Shown here: one piece after another, positions 8,078 through 16,709 of the stretch
Numbering within the stretch: the stretch's first letter is position 1
Layout: every line of letters starts with the position of its first letter
Assembly: GCA_903844135.1 (NCBI GenBank)
Contig: CAIMSN010000103.1
Coordinates: 1 to 64,000, forward strand
Direction of reading: 5' to 3'
DNA length: 64,000 nucleotides
Source: an uncultured Rhodospirillales bacterium
GTDB lineage: Bacteria > Pseudomonadota > Alphaproteobacteria > Acetobacterales > Acetobacteraceae
The notes under the pieces: generated by a model
What the model was told of the DNA's origin: nothing
The model's database searches: none
The model's input: the letters and a program-made list of their open reading frames with translations, nothing else
Program-made: the position numbers and the translations under genes

Positions 8078-10156
8078 TCAGTGGCCGATATGGGAACCGA
8101 GCCACGCCGCCACTGTGGCATGCCACTGCAGGGAGTTCGCCGGTTTCAGGACCCAGTGGTTCTCGTCGGGGAACACCAGCAGACGGCTCTCAATGCCGCG
8201 GCGCTGCAAGGCGTCGAACGCGCCAAGCCCCTGCTCCAGCGGGATCCGATAGTCCCTGCCGCCATGGATCACGAGTTGCGGAACCCGCCAGGCCGACACG
8301 TGGGCCGCCGGATCGAAGCGGGCATAGGAGGCCGGATCCGCCCACGGCGTGTGTCCCGGACCGCCATGCTCCCATTCTGCGAACCAGAGCTCCTCGGTGG
8401 CGAACCCCATCATCCTGTCGTCGAAAACGCCGTCATGGGTGACGAGGCACTTCCAGGGTGCGCTCCAGTTGCCGGCGATCCAGTTCACCATGAAGCCGCC
8501 ATACGAGGCGCCCAGCGCACAGGCCCGACTCGAATCCAGAAACGGGTAGCGGGCCAGTGCGGCCTTCCAGCCCTCCTGAAGGTCCTGCAACGGCCGGTCG
8601 CCCCAATGCCCGGAGATCGAGTCGGTGAAGGCCTGCCCGTAGCCAGTCGATCCATGGAAATCGATCATCACCGCGGCATAGCCGAGCCCGGCATAGAATT
8701 GCGGATTCCATCGATACGACCAGTCATTGCCGAACGAGCCCTGCGGACCGCCATGGATCAGGAACGCGACCGGGTATGTCCTGCCGGGCTGGAAGCCATA
8801 CGGCTTCACCACGTATCCATGCACCGTCTCGTCGTTCCAGCCCTTGAAGGCGAACTGCTCGGCCGGCGCCAGGGAGATTCCGGACAGACGGTCTGCATCG
8901 ATGTGCGTGATTTGCTCCGCCTTGCCGCCGTCCTGCCGGACACGCCAGAGCTGCGCCGGACTATCGAGCGCGTCGCGCTGGAACAGTATCTGATCGCCAA
9001 ACGGAATGGCGTCGGAGACGTGGCCCTGGTCGGTCAGCGCGGTCGGCGTTCCGGTCGCCACATCGAGCGCGAACAGCTTGGACTGACCCATCTCCTCGGC
9101 CACTGCGAATAGCGTTCTGCCATCCGCCGACCAGGCCAGGCTGGCCGCGGAACGGTCCCAGTGCGGGTCGACCTCGCGTGTGCTGCCGTCCGCGAGGTCC
9201 ATCACCATGACCCCGAACCGGTCGGCCTCGAAGCCCGGCCGCTTCATCGCCCGATAGGCCAGGCGGCGTCCGTCCGGCGAAACCACCGGACCGGCGTCCC
9301 AGGCAGGATTGGCGGCGGTGAGGTCGGTGGCAGGCGCCGCGCCGTCGATCGGACTGCGGTAGATATCGAAATTGGTACTCCAAGGCTCGGACCTGCCGGC
9401 GAGGCGGACGGAGAAGAACACGGTGCCTCCGTCCGGGGAGATCGCGTAATCGGAGGCATCGCCGAAAGGCTTGGACGGGGTGTCGCCATCGATCCCCTTC
9501 ATCAACGGCACCGCCGCGCCGGATGCGATGCCCTTCGCGTTCAGGGTCACGGCGAACAGATGCGAGCGCGTTCCGTCGGCCCATGTGTCCCAGTGGCGCA
9601 CGAACAGACGATCATACACGCGGCCGGTCGCGTGGTCGGCCTGGCCATGCGCCAGCCTGAGCCTCGTGTCGGACGGCGACTCCGTATCAGGAAACACGAC
9701 CAGCGACACCACGAGACGCTTGCCGTCCCGGGACGCCTTGAAGCTCCCCACATCCACCGGCAGATCCGTGACCTGCACCGGTACGCCGCCGGATACCGGG
9801 AAGCGCCAGACCTGATCCGAGCCGCTTCGACCCGAGATCGCCAGCACCGCCGTGCCATCCGCACTCCAGGCCGGCTGATCCATCCCGGTCTCGGCGTCGG
9901 TCAGACGGGCTGGAGTCGAACCCGGGGCGAGCGAAAGGATCCGCACCGCGTGGACCGCCTTATCGCGGGCGAGATCGGTCGAGCGCAGCGAGAAGGCGAC
10001 CATCCTGCCATCCGGCGAAACCGCCGGATCGGACAGACGATCGAGCGACACCAGATCCTTCGCGGTGAACGCCCTGGCCTGCGCACCGGTCGTCTGCGCC
10101 AAGACCGACAAGACCGAACCGCACAGGAGGGCGGTCCTCAGGAGGGGTGAGATCAT
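8078..10156 (-). CDS. S9 family serine peptidase (dipeptidyl/acylaminoacyl peptidase type), secreted
   Basis: A 692-residue protein started at the ATG at 10156, which gives a clean signal peptide (hydrophobic core up to about residue 28, Ala-rich cleavage region); a longer frame would overlap the greB end. An N-terminal beta-propeller region contains repeated WSADG / SPDGR segments of PD40 type (about residues 30-400). The C-terminal alpha/beta hydrolase domain carries the catalytic triad: Ser551 in GASYGGF, Asp635 in HGGRDYRIP and His667 in PDENHWV. Such enzymes trim short peptides in the periplasm or outside the cell. Convergence with neighbours suggests an independent transcript or co-transcription with greB. 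Confidence 0.92.
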   Translation of the reverse strand: MISPLLRTALLCGSVLSVLAQTTGAQARAFTAKDLVSLDRLSDPAVSPDGRMVAFSLRSTDLARDKAVHAVRILSLAPGSTPARLTDAETGMDQPAWSADGTAVLAISGRSGSDQVWRFPVSGGVPVQVTDLPVDVGSFKASRDGKRLVVSLVVFPDTESPSDTRLRLAHGQADHATGRVYDRLFVRHWDTWADGTRSHLFAVTLNAKGIASGAAVPLMKGIDGDTPSKPFGDASDYAISPDGGTVFFSVRLAGRSEPWSTNFDIYRSPIDGAAPATDLTAANPAWDAGPVVSPDGRRLAYRAMKRPGFEADRFGVMVMDLADGSTREVDPHWDRSAASLAWSADGRTLFAVAEEMGQSKLFALDVATGTPTALTDQGHVSDAIPFGDQILFQRDALDSPAQLWRVRQDGGKAEQITHIDADRLSGISLAPAEQFAFKGWNDETVHGYVVKPYGFQPGRTYPVAFLIHGGPQGSFGNDWSYRWNPQFYAGLGYAAVMIDFHGSTGYGQAFTDSISGHWGDRPLQDLQEGWKAALARYPFLDSSRACALGASYGGFMVNWIAGNWSAPWKCLVTHDGVFDDRMMGFATEELWFAEWEHGGPGHTPWADPASYARFDPAAHVSAWRVPQLVIHGGRDYRIPLEQGLGAFDALQRRGIESRLLVFPDENHWVLKPANSLQWHATVAAWLGSHIGH

Positions 10157-10169
10157 GGCGCCCTGTGTC

Positions 10170-10712
10170 TCACGGATAGGCAATCGCCGTCACCTCCAGC
10201 AGAGAAACGCCGCGAGGCGTCGCCAACCGGACCTCATCGCCGACCCGCGCGCCCATCAGCGCGCGGGCGACCGGCGACGCCAGGCTGATTTCCCCCCGCT
10301 CGAAATCCGCCTCGTCGACGCCGACGATCGTGACGCTGCGGCTCTCATCGGCCTCGTCGAGATAGGTGACGGTCGCGCCGAAGAACACCTGGTCGCGCCG
10401 GGTCTGCAGGGCGGGGTCCACCAACTGCGCCCGGTCGATCCGCTTGCCCAGGAACCTCGCCCGCCGATCGATCTCGCGCAGCCGCTTCTTGCCATACAGA
10501 TAGTCGCCGTTCTCCGACCGGTCGCCATTGCCGGCTGCCCAGGACACGATGTCGACAATCCTGGGGCGCTCTTCGCGCATCAGTTGCCGGTGCTCGGCTT
10601 CCATGCGTGCTAGGCCTGCCGGCGTGATGTAGCGTGAGAGCCCGGGCGGCAATCCGGCGGTCTCCACGCGATCGTCGTCGTCGTCATCCTGTCGGTCGGG
10701 CGCCGCGTCCAT
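10170..10712 (-). CDS. greB: Transcript cleavage factor GreB
   Basis: A 180-residue Gre-family factor that enters the RNA polymerase secondary channel and stimulates cleavage of backtracked transcripts. The coiled-coil tip with acidic residues is visible in GDRSENGDYLYGKKRLREID, and the YLYGKKRLREIDRR sequence is the GreB rather than GreA signature. The FKBP-like C-terminal domain ends with SPVARALMGARVGDEV. ATG at 10712 is preferred over a start 36 bases further upstream; the N terminus then has an unusual Asp-rich run (QDDDDDD) absent from typical GreB. The S9 peptidase gene follows 14 bases downstream. Confidence 0.9.
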   Translation of the reverse strand: MDAAPDRQDDDDDDRVETAGLPPGLSRYITPAGLARMEAEHRQLMREERPRIVDIVSWAAGNGDRSENGDYLYGKKRLREIDRRARFLGKRIDRAQLVDPALQTRRDQVFFGATVTYLDEADESRSVTIVGVDEADFERGEISLASPVARALMGARVGDEVRLATPRGVSLLEVTAIAYP

Positions 10713-10769
10713 CCCAGGCCTATGAACCGGCCCGGCGCTGCGCGTCAACCGGCACGCCGGACCGGAGCA

Positions 10770-13133
10770 TTAGAAGCCGATCTTGAAGGTCGCGAAGGCG
10801 GCGAACCCTTCTCCGACATTATAGGTCGGCGCACTGCCGGCGATCAGCGTGCCATACCGGCCGACGGTGTTCTTGGCGTTCGGCGTGATCGAATTGATCC
10901 CGCTGAGGAATTTGTTGTCGGTGAGATTGATCAGGTTGAGCTGCAGGGTCGGCGACTTGGCCGGGCCGATATCGGGCAGCCTCACCCCGACGGCGCCGCC
11001 CATCTCGTAATATGCGGGCATCTTCTCGTCGTTGGTCAGGGTCGCATACTGCGAACCGATATAGCGCATGTTCCAGTTCGCGAAGAATCGGCCGTCATCG
11101 TAGTCCAGGCCGACCGATCCGACGAAATGCGGGCTGCGGACCGCATCCTTGCCCGTGGTCGGCAGCAGATCGCCGCCGATCAGGATATCGTTGTCGTTGC
11201 TGGTGTGTAGGTATTGCCCTGCGACATAGGGCCGAAGGTGAAAGAACGGACGCGTTCCGGCTTCCACGTTGACGCCGTCCGACGTCTGGCCGCCGGCATT
11301 GACGTCCGTGGTCACCGCATTATTGGTGCCGGGCACAGCGGTCGTTATCTGCCGGTTGGTGAAATTGTAATGGAAGTAGCTCGCCGACGCGACGAGCAGT
11401 GATCCGGTATAGCGATAGCCAAGTTCTTCAGAAATAGAATACTCGTCCTTCACATTGGATGAACCCTGAAAACTGACTGATCCGTCGAGGTAGCTGTATT
11501 GATTATAGAGCGTCGTATTGACCGGGGAGCGGAAGTTGGTCGATACGCTGGCGAATATCTGCATTTCGGGGTTGATCTGGTAATGCGCTGAGATCGCCGG
11601 CAGAGGCTGTGCGTCGTTGAGAACCGCCTTGTATTGCGGCCCCGGCAGGTAGTTCGTGCCGTCGCGATTGATGATCGCTTCCTTGATGCCGAAATCCAAC
11701 TTCAACCGATCGCCCAGGAAGCCGATCTCGTCGCCGAGATACAGCGCGTGGATCGTCGTCTTGGTATCGTCATTGCGGCTCAGGAAGGCACGCCCGTCGG
11801 CCAGCTTGAGAATGCCGCGATCGCCCCACACGCTGGCCGGCTCGCCATTGGCGCCCACCGGACTGTAGGTGTAATAGTCATGGTCGTTCGAATAGTCGAA
11901 CCACCAGCCACCGTACAGGCGGTTCCGTCCGGTCCGGTAGTTCAACGTGCTATTGAAGCCGCTCCTGTACTGGTCGTCGATGAAGGCGAACAGCTCCGGC
12001 GCTGAACCGTCTATGGCGCCGGGAACCGTCAGGTTGACCTTTTCCGCGCCGAGAAAGTTCTCGCCGCTGAAGGCATCCAGTCCGATCGTGCCGTTGCCGT
12101 AGCCGTGCCAGAGATAAGGAACGAAATCGAGCGAGACGCCGTGAGTCAGATTGAAATGCGACGGCGCCGCCATCTCAAAATTATGGTAAGGATTCCGATT
12201 GAGCTTATAGTAGTTGAGATCGTTATAGGTATAGGTGCCGTCGTAGTTGAACGACCGGCCAAGCTGGCCCCACTGATACAGCGTCGGGTTGGTGTAGCTG
12301 TTCTGCACCGAATACTGGTAGGCGCCGACCAGAGAGACGCGATTACCCTCGCCCCACTCCTTGACGGCCTTGAAGTCCAGATGCGTCTTGTCGTCCGTGC
12401 CGGAACCCCGCCAGGCGCGATCGAACTGGTTCGAGAGCGACACGAACGCCCTGATGCCGCTGTTTCCGATCAGGCCGGTGTCATACCGGCCGAACTCCCG
12501 ATTGTACTTGTAGGTGCCGTAGCCGTAATCCAGCAGGCCGCCCATCTTGAGAGACGGATCCCGGTCGTGAAACGTAAAAAGGCCGCCCGATCCGTTGATC
12601 GTCGGCGTGTCGATGTTCGACGATCCCTGCTGCAGGCTCAGCTCTTCCAAATTCTCTCCATCGCCGAATTCGGATGGATAGGTCGTATAGACCCCGATAT
12701 CGGCGATCGGCATTCCTTCCCAGACGAACGCCATCTGCGTCTGGTCCAGGCCGCGCAGCGACAGCGACCCTCCGGACAAGCCCCAAGGATCCACCTCGGA
12801 CACCACGACGCCCGGCAGCAACTGCACCAGCATGAACGGGCTCTGCGCCGGCGGCTGTTTCTGGATGTAGTCGTTGGTGACCGTGCTGACCGATTTCGGC
12901 GCGACCTGGACCTTAATCAGGCCACCGCCCGGCTGGAGCCCGGTGACGCCGTCGGCGCTCTTGTGGCCAGCCGTGCCGACGACGGTGATGGCCTCGCTCC
13001 CGGACGCCTTCCTGACGGTCTGCGCTGCCGGTGACGAAACCGGTATTGTCTGGGCCTGCGTCGGACCAACGGCCGGCAAAATCGAGAAGGCCGTTCCAGA
13101 GAGCAGCAGCGCACGTGCGACACAGGGCGACAT
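10770..13133 (-). CDS. TonB-dependent outer-membrane receptor
   Basis: A 787-residue outer-membrane protein with a signal peptide ending near TQAQ. The plug domain (about residues 45-200) includes SEAITVVGT near the N terminus as a candidate TonB-box region, the SLSLRGLDQTQMAFVWEG segment and LQQGSSNIDTPTINGSGG. The rest is a 22-strand-type barrel rich in aromatic residues, ending with the terminal Phe expected for BAM-dependent insertion (FATFKIGF). Close to the Fe-siderophore/catecholate receptor architecture, but without a neighbouring tonB, sigma or transport gene the ligand cannot be named. Base composition is somewhat more A/T-rich than in neighbouring housekeeping genes. Confidence 0.92.
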   Translation of the reverse strand: MSPCVARALLLSGTAFSILPAVGPTQAQTIPVSSPAAQTVRKASGSEAITVVGTAGHKSADGVTGLQPGGGLIKVQVAPKSVSTVTNDYIQKQPPAQSPFMLVQLLPGVVVSEVDPWGLSGGSLSLRGLDQTQMAFVWEGMPIADIGVYTTYPSEFGDGENLEELSLQQGSSNIDTPTINGSGGLFTFHDRDPSLKMGGLLDYGYGTYKYNREFGRYDTGLIGNSGIRAFVSLSNQFDRAWRGSGTDDKTHLDFKAVKEWGEGNRVSLVGAYQYSVQNSYTNPTLYQWGQLGRSFNYDGTYTYNDLNYYKLNRNPYHNFEMAAPSHFNLTHGVSLDFVPYLWHGYGNGTIGLDAFSGENFLGAEKVNLTVPGAIDGSAPELFAFIDDQYRSGFNSTLNYRTGRNRLYGGWWFDYSNDHDYYTYSPVGANGEPASVWGDRGILKLADGRAFLSRNDDTKTTIHALYLGDEIGFLGDRLKLDFGIKEAIINRDGTNYLPGPQYKAVLNDAQPLPAISAHYQINPEMQIFASVSTNFRSPVNTTLYNQYSYLDGSVSFQGSSNVKDEYSISEELGYRYTGSLLVASASYFHYNFTNRQITTAVPGTNNAVTTDVNAGGQTSDGVNVEAGTRPFFHLRPYVAGQYLHTSNDNDILIGGDLLPTTGKDAVRSPHFVGSVGLDYDDGRFFANWNMRYIGSQYATLTNDEKMPAYYEMGGAVGVRLPDIGPAKSPTLQLNLINLTDNKFLSGINSITPNAKNTVGRYGTLIAGSAPTYNVGEGFAAFATFKIGF

Positions 13134-13345
13134 AGCGGTTTCCTCAGCGACAGGCAGACACGACTGTCACGATGAAGCAATGACTATGCCACCAACTGAT
13201 CCAGCGATCCTCCCCGCAGAGCTTCCGACCTGTATTGTGACATTTACGACACGGAATGGACGGGCTGGAGCGTCGCCGACCAGGCCGCTCTTATCAATCC
13301 ATCAATCTCTGGCCGCTAAATTTCCTCCGCCGGGAGGAGCTCGCT
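13134..13345. other. Intergenic region between TonB receptor and prophage-edge glycosyltransferase
   Basis: A 212-base region between divergent genes, so it must hold promoters for both. I saw no convincing -35/-10 pair, no operator palindrome and no copy of the tRNA-Ser 3' end that would mark an attachment site. This is the left boundary of the lower-G+C island. Confidence 0.5.
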
Positions 13346-14113
13346 GTGCAGCCGCATATCTTTATTGCCACACCTTGCTACGGCGGGGTCGTCACCCAGG
13401 GCTACATGCAATCCATCATCGCCCTGATGACCGCTTCATCGCTGCGCGGGATCGGCGCGACGCTCGCGCTGCTGGGCCAGGATGCCCTGATCACCCGCAG
13501 CCGGAACACCCTGGTCAGCCACTTCACCGCCCATCCAGAAGCCACGCATCTGCTCTTCGTCGACGCGGACATCTCGTTCGCGCCAGACGCCGTGTTCAGG
13601 CTTCTCGACGCCGGAAAACCCTTGATCGCCGGGATCTACCCATTGAAGGCCTATTACTGGGATCGTGCCTTCAGGGAGCGGAGCGCATCCGGCGAGGCGA
13701 TCGAAACCGCCGGCCTGCATTACGTCGGCAGGCCCGGCATCGACGGAACGCTGCAGCGCGATGGCGACGTCGTCACGGCGGATTTTGCCGGAACCGGGTT
13801 CATGCTACTCGAACGGGCGACGATCGAGCGCATGATCGCGGCCCATCCGGAAACCGCCTATCGGGCGACCGACGCCTACGATGCCACATCGAACGCCCCG
13901 AGCCTGGCTTATGCCCTGTTCGACTGCATGATCGACCCCGATACCAGCACCTATCGCAGCGAGGATTTCACATTCTGCAGACGCTGGCAGCGGATCGGCG
14001 GTCAGGTCTGGCTGGATACCGGAGCTAGATTGACCCATAGCGGAATCTCGGATTTCACCGGTGATCCAGCCACCCGCTTTGGATCGAAAACCGCTGACAG
14101 GTCGGCGCTCTAA
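13346..14113 (+). CDS. Glycosyltransferase-like protein (GT-A fold), phage-associated
   Basis: A 255-residue protein started at GTG 13346, which has a GGGAGGAG Shine-Dalgarno six bases upstream; longer in-frame starts lack one. It begins with PHIFIATPCYGG, followed by a nucleotide-sugar binding region and the metal-binding DxD-type motif LFVDADISF (about residues 70-78), and later GTGFMLLERATIERM. This pattern is common in phage and prophage sugar transferases. It may glycosylate capsid, DNA or host surface; that is inference. It is the only rightward gene of the island and converges with the tail-fibre gene: the two stop codons overlap in the sequence CTAA. Confidence 0.65.
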   Translation: MQPHIFIATPCYGGVVTQGYMQSIIALMTASSLRGIGATLALLGQDALITRSRNTLVSHFTAHPEATHLLFVDADISFAPDAVFRLLDAGKPLIAGIYPLKAYYWDRAFRERSASGEAIETAGLHYVGRPGIDGTLQRDGDVVTADFAGTGFMLLERATIERMIAAHPETAYRATDAYDATSNAPSLAYALFDCMIDPDTSTYRSEDFTFCRRWQRIGGQVWLDTGARLTHSGISDFTGDPATRFGSKTADRSAL

Positions 14114-15444
14114 CCATTCCACTCGATCACCACCAGCCCGTCGGCGCCTTTCCCCCCGGCGCCGACCGATCCGCCGCCGCCGCCGCCGCCAGGCCAAACA
14201 CCATCGAAGCCGATCGCACGACCGAACGCGGCTTGACCACCCGCCACGCCGAAACTCGGACCGCCAGCGCCGCCGACGCTCGTGCCCCCGATCTGAAATC
14301 CGGACGTCCCACTCGCGACACCCAGCGCCGCGACGATATTGAACCCGGTCGACGAGGAACTGCCTGCAGCGCCGCCACTTCCGGGTCCGTTGGCGTTGGC
14401 CGTTCCACCGGCAACCCCTCCCGACACGCTGGCCAGTATGTCGAAACTGCTGGCCGGGGAACCGCCCGACCCGCTTCCGACCTGGATGCTGTAGGTGGTT
14501 CCCGCCGTCACGGAGAGCAAAACCTCTTCATAGCCGCCGCCGCCGCCGCCACCACCGGCATAGCCCGATGCGGCGGATCCACCCTGACCGCCGGCAGCCC
14601 AGAGCCTGGCGAGAATTGTCGACACACCCGGCGGACAGACCCAGCTATGAGTCCCGCTCGCGCCCCAGGCGGCACGGTTACGGGCATTCGCAGCCGCCAC
14701 GAAACCGGTGGTTGCCAATGTCGCCGATGCGTCGCCAGGAGAGGCGGTTGGCGCCGTCGGCACGCCATTGAAGGCCGGCGACGTCAGTGGAGCGGCGAAC
14801 GGCAGCTTGACGGCGAGAAACGGTGCTTGCGGGACCGGAGAGATCATCGAGCCGTCGATGCTCGTGGCACCGGTGGGTACGGTGATCGACCAGAGCCGAA
14901 TGGCGCCCACAGGCGCCGCGGTCGCCGCCCCGATCTGAAGCCCGACCCGTTGCTGCACCACCGTCGCCTGCGGCTGGCCGTTCCCCTGGGCCCCGATCAA
15001 CGTCTGCAGGGGATTGGCGGCGTTGTAATAGCTGATCGATGCGCTTCCGGCTTGCGCCTCGACCAGCGTCGCGAAAACCGACCACTGGCCAGCACCAGGA
15101 ACCGAAAGGAAGGTCGGCGACGAATTGATGCCGATCTTGACAAGAGGATCACCATCCGGCGGCAACGAGCCGTACGGCGCCGAATCAACGATGCCTGGTT
15201 CGGCGAAGCAACCCGCTCCAATCTGGACCGACAGGCCGGCCGCCGGCAGGCAGGACAGCCCGTCCACCACCGGCCCCCCGTCTCCCAACACCATTTTTGC
15301 CAGGTAGCCGATCGCCACCATGGTCGCCCTGGATTGCAGAAGCTGGTCCGTATCCAGCGGAATAGCGCCGGCATAAACGATCTGTCGATCCAACGTGCGC
15401 CTCGCTTCGTCATGGTAAACCGGGGGGGGGGTTCGAACAGTCAT
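14110..15444 (-). CDS. Tail fibre / host-recognition protein with glycine-rich C-terminal domain
   Basis: A 444-residue protein in the position of P2 gene H, last in the tail operon. Residues 1-60 form a fibre-attachment-like N terminus (DTDQLLQSRATMVAIGYLA), the middle carries a fibre segment (SPAFNGVPTAPTA, ATTGFVAAANARNRAAW), and residues about 265-444 are a Gly/Ser-rich domain with runs of eight or more Gly, like polyglycine-helix adhesin tips of T4-like fibres and the PF21722-like glycine-rich domain; it ends GADGLVVIEWNG. A run of ten C follows the fourth codon (ACC CCC CCC CCG), so slippage would turn the gene off. Two GGC-repeat tracts could change Gly-run length in frame. Start overlaps the upstream stop (ATGA). 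Confidence 0.8.
   Translation of the reverse strand: MTVRTPPPVYHDEARRTLDRQIVYAGAIPLDTDQLLQSRATMVAIGYLAKMVLGDGGPVVDGLSCLPAAGLSVQIGAGCFAEPGIVDSAPYGSLPPDGDPLVKIGINSSPTFLSVPGAGQWSVFATLVEAQAGSASISYYNAANPLQTLIGAQGNGQPQATVVQQRVGLQIGAATAAPVGAIRLWSITVPTGATSIDGSMISPVPQAPFLAVKLPFAAPLTSPAFNGVPTAPTASPGDASATLATTGFVAAANARNRAAWGASGTHSWVCPPGVSTILARLWAAGGQGGSAASGYAGGGGGGGGYEEVLLSVTAGTTYSIQVGSGSGGSPASSFDILASVSGGVAGGTANANGPGSGGAAGSSSSTGFNIVAALGVASGTSGFQIGGTSVGGAGGPSFGVAGGQAAFGRAIGFDGVWPGGGGGGGSVGAGGKGADGLVVIEWNG
15422..15431 (-). repeat. C10 homopolymer tract inside the tail-fibre gene
   Basis: Ten consecutive G on the + strand (C on the coding strand) begin 13 bases after the A of the tail-fibre ATG. Tracts of this length are prone to slipped-strand mispairing; a one-base change would frameshift the gene at codon five to eight. 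The same sequence is also vulnerable to sequencing error. Confidence 0.9.
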
Positions 15445-16709
15445 TGCAGTCTAGATTGCACGTTCAACCAGGCGATGCTGCCAGCAGGCACGACACGGCC
15501 AATCGTGTCCTGCACGTCCTGTCGCGTGAACGCGGCGCCGCCATAGATGTCGGGCAGCGTGGAGACGACATCGGCGTCCCGCATCCCGATCTGTCCAGAC
15601 GACGGAATATAGCTGCTCGCTATCGTTCCGGGTTCGATTTGCCAGCATTGCGTGATCACTGCGCCCGACATCGTCGAAGCGGCAGCGCCGGCGATATGCG
15701 CCGTCATCGTTCGGCCTTTTCCCGACCCGATATCCAGGTTCGCGGACACGCGCTGCCAGCAATCGACGACGGACAGGTCCACCGCAGCGACCGAGCTCAC
15801 CAGCCCGTCGGTTACGGAGATCGCCAGCGACATCAGGGTATGACCGGAGGGAATCAAGATCCAGATCGACGCACACGCAGCGCCGGTACCGATATAGGTC
15901 GACACCGAAGGTCCGACGATTAGTCCCGATCCCGCGATCGTCATGCGCAACACCGGATTGCTCGGCCACAGCGCAAGCGGGTCCGAATCCTCGATACCCC
16001 AAGCGGCAACCGAACCTGGGTCGGCAGGAGAGAACCCGCTCCAGGCGACGCTATCCTTGATCAGGTTCCAGCTACGGCTTTCAATGAGAGCGGAAGACGC
16101 GGCCCCGTTCGCGTAGAGCGGGCGGAGCGCGTGACGCGGTGCCAGCTTGAGCCGGCCCGCCTGATCGATGTAGCTTGCTTCCGTCTCGCGGCGCACGTCC
16201 GAACCCGGCGCGTTGATCGAGATCAGATACTGGAACGGCATCGCGTTGGACCCATACCCGAACCATGCGCTGCCATATCCGCCGGCGTCGCCGCCTCGCC
16301 GCGGCTCGAAGATGACCGGAACCAGCCCGGTGAGCGACAGCAACATATCACTGGTCGCCTGACGCGTCGCGCGAGGCAGCAACAGGTTCGATCCGATCCT
16401 GGCGCTGAATTCCAGGTCACCCTCTCCCGGCCGGCGGGTCAGCGTGGCACCGAAGAAGTCGAAAGCCATCAGATCGAGGAGACTTCCCGACATGGTCGAA
16501 AGCCGCGCTTGCGCCCGGACGAATTGCAGCAGGGCGAAGCAATAGGACCAGGCCGCCGCGATCCCCGCGAGCACGCCGTCCAGCACCGGCGACATGCTCG
16601 TCGTACTTCCCGGCGAGGTCAGCGGAAACCACGCCGCCGGCAGCACTGCGCGGATTCTCGAAGCCATATCGGACGGCGTCCCGATCGACGTAGACCCGCT
16701 GTCGCTCAT
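15441..16709 (-). CDS. Baseplate/tail protein in gpI position with an added C-terminal module
   Basis: A 422-residue protein. The ATG at 16709 is chosen because it overlaps the baseplate J stop (ATGA); upstream open sequence belongs to another frame of gene J. By order (between J-like and fibre genes) it corresponds to P2 gpI or Mu gp48. The N-terminal 180 residues (LDGVLAGIAAAWSY, QARLSTMSGSLLDLMAFDFFG, LPRATRQATSDMLLSLTG) look like the baseplate part; residues about 230-400 (SWNLIKDSVAWSGF, ASIWILIPSGHTLM, WQRVSANLDIG) resemble a carbohydrate-binding beta-sandwich as found in phage spike and fibre proteins. P2 gpI is about 176 residues, so the extra module is notable. Confidence 0.65.
   Translation of the reverse strand: MSDSGSTSIGTPSDMASRIRAVLPAAWFPLTSPGSTTSMSPVLDGVLAGIAAAWSYCFALLQFVRAQARLSTMSGSLLDLMAFDFFGATLTRRPGEGDLEFSARIGSNLLLPRATRQATSDMLLSLTGLVPVIFEPRRGGDAGGYGSAWFGYGSNAMPFQYLISINAPGSDVRRETEASYIDQAGRLKLAPRHALRPLYANGAASSALIESRSWNLIKDSVAWSGFSPADPGSVAAWGIEDSDPLALWPSNPVLRMTIAGSGLIVGPSVSTYIGTGAACASIWILIPSGHTLMSLAISVTDGLVSSVAAVDLSVVDCWQRVSANLDIGSGKGRTMTAHIAGAAASTMSGAVITQCWQIEPGTIASSYIPSSGQIGMRDADVVSTLPDIYGGAAFTRQDVQDTIGRVVPAGSIAWLNVQSRLQ

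Noticed and set aside
15420-15440. GGTTCGAAC near the C10 tract as a duplicated tRNA T-loop (att site)
   Set aside because: Only the universal T-loop core matches; the surrounding bases do not match tRNA-Ser.
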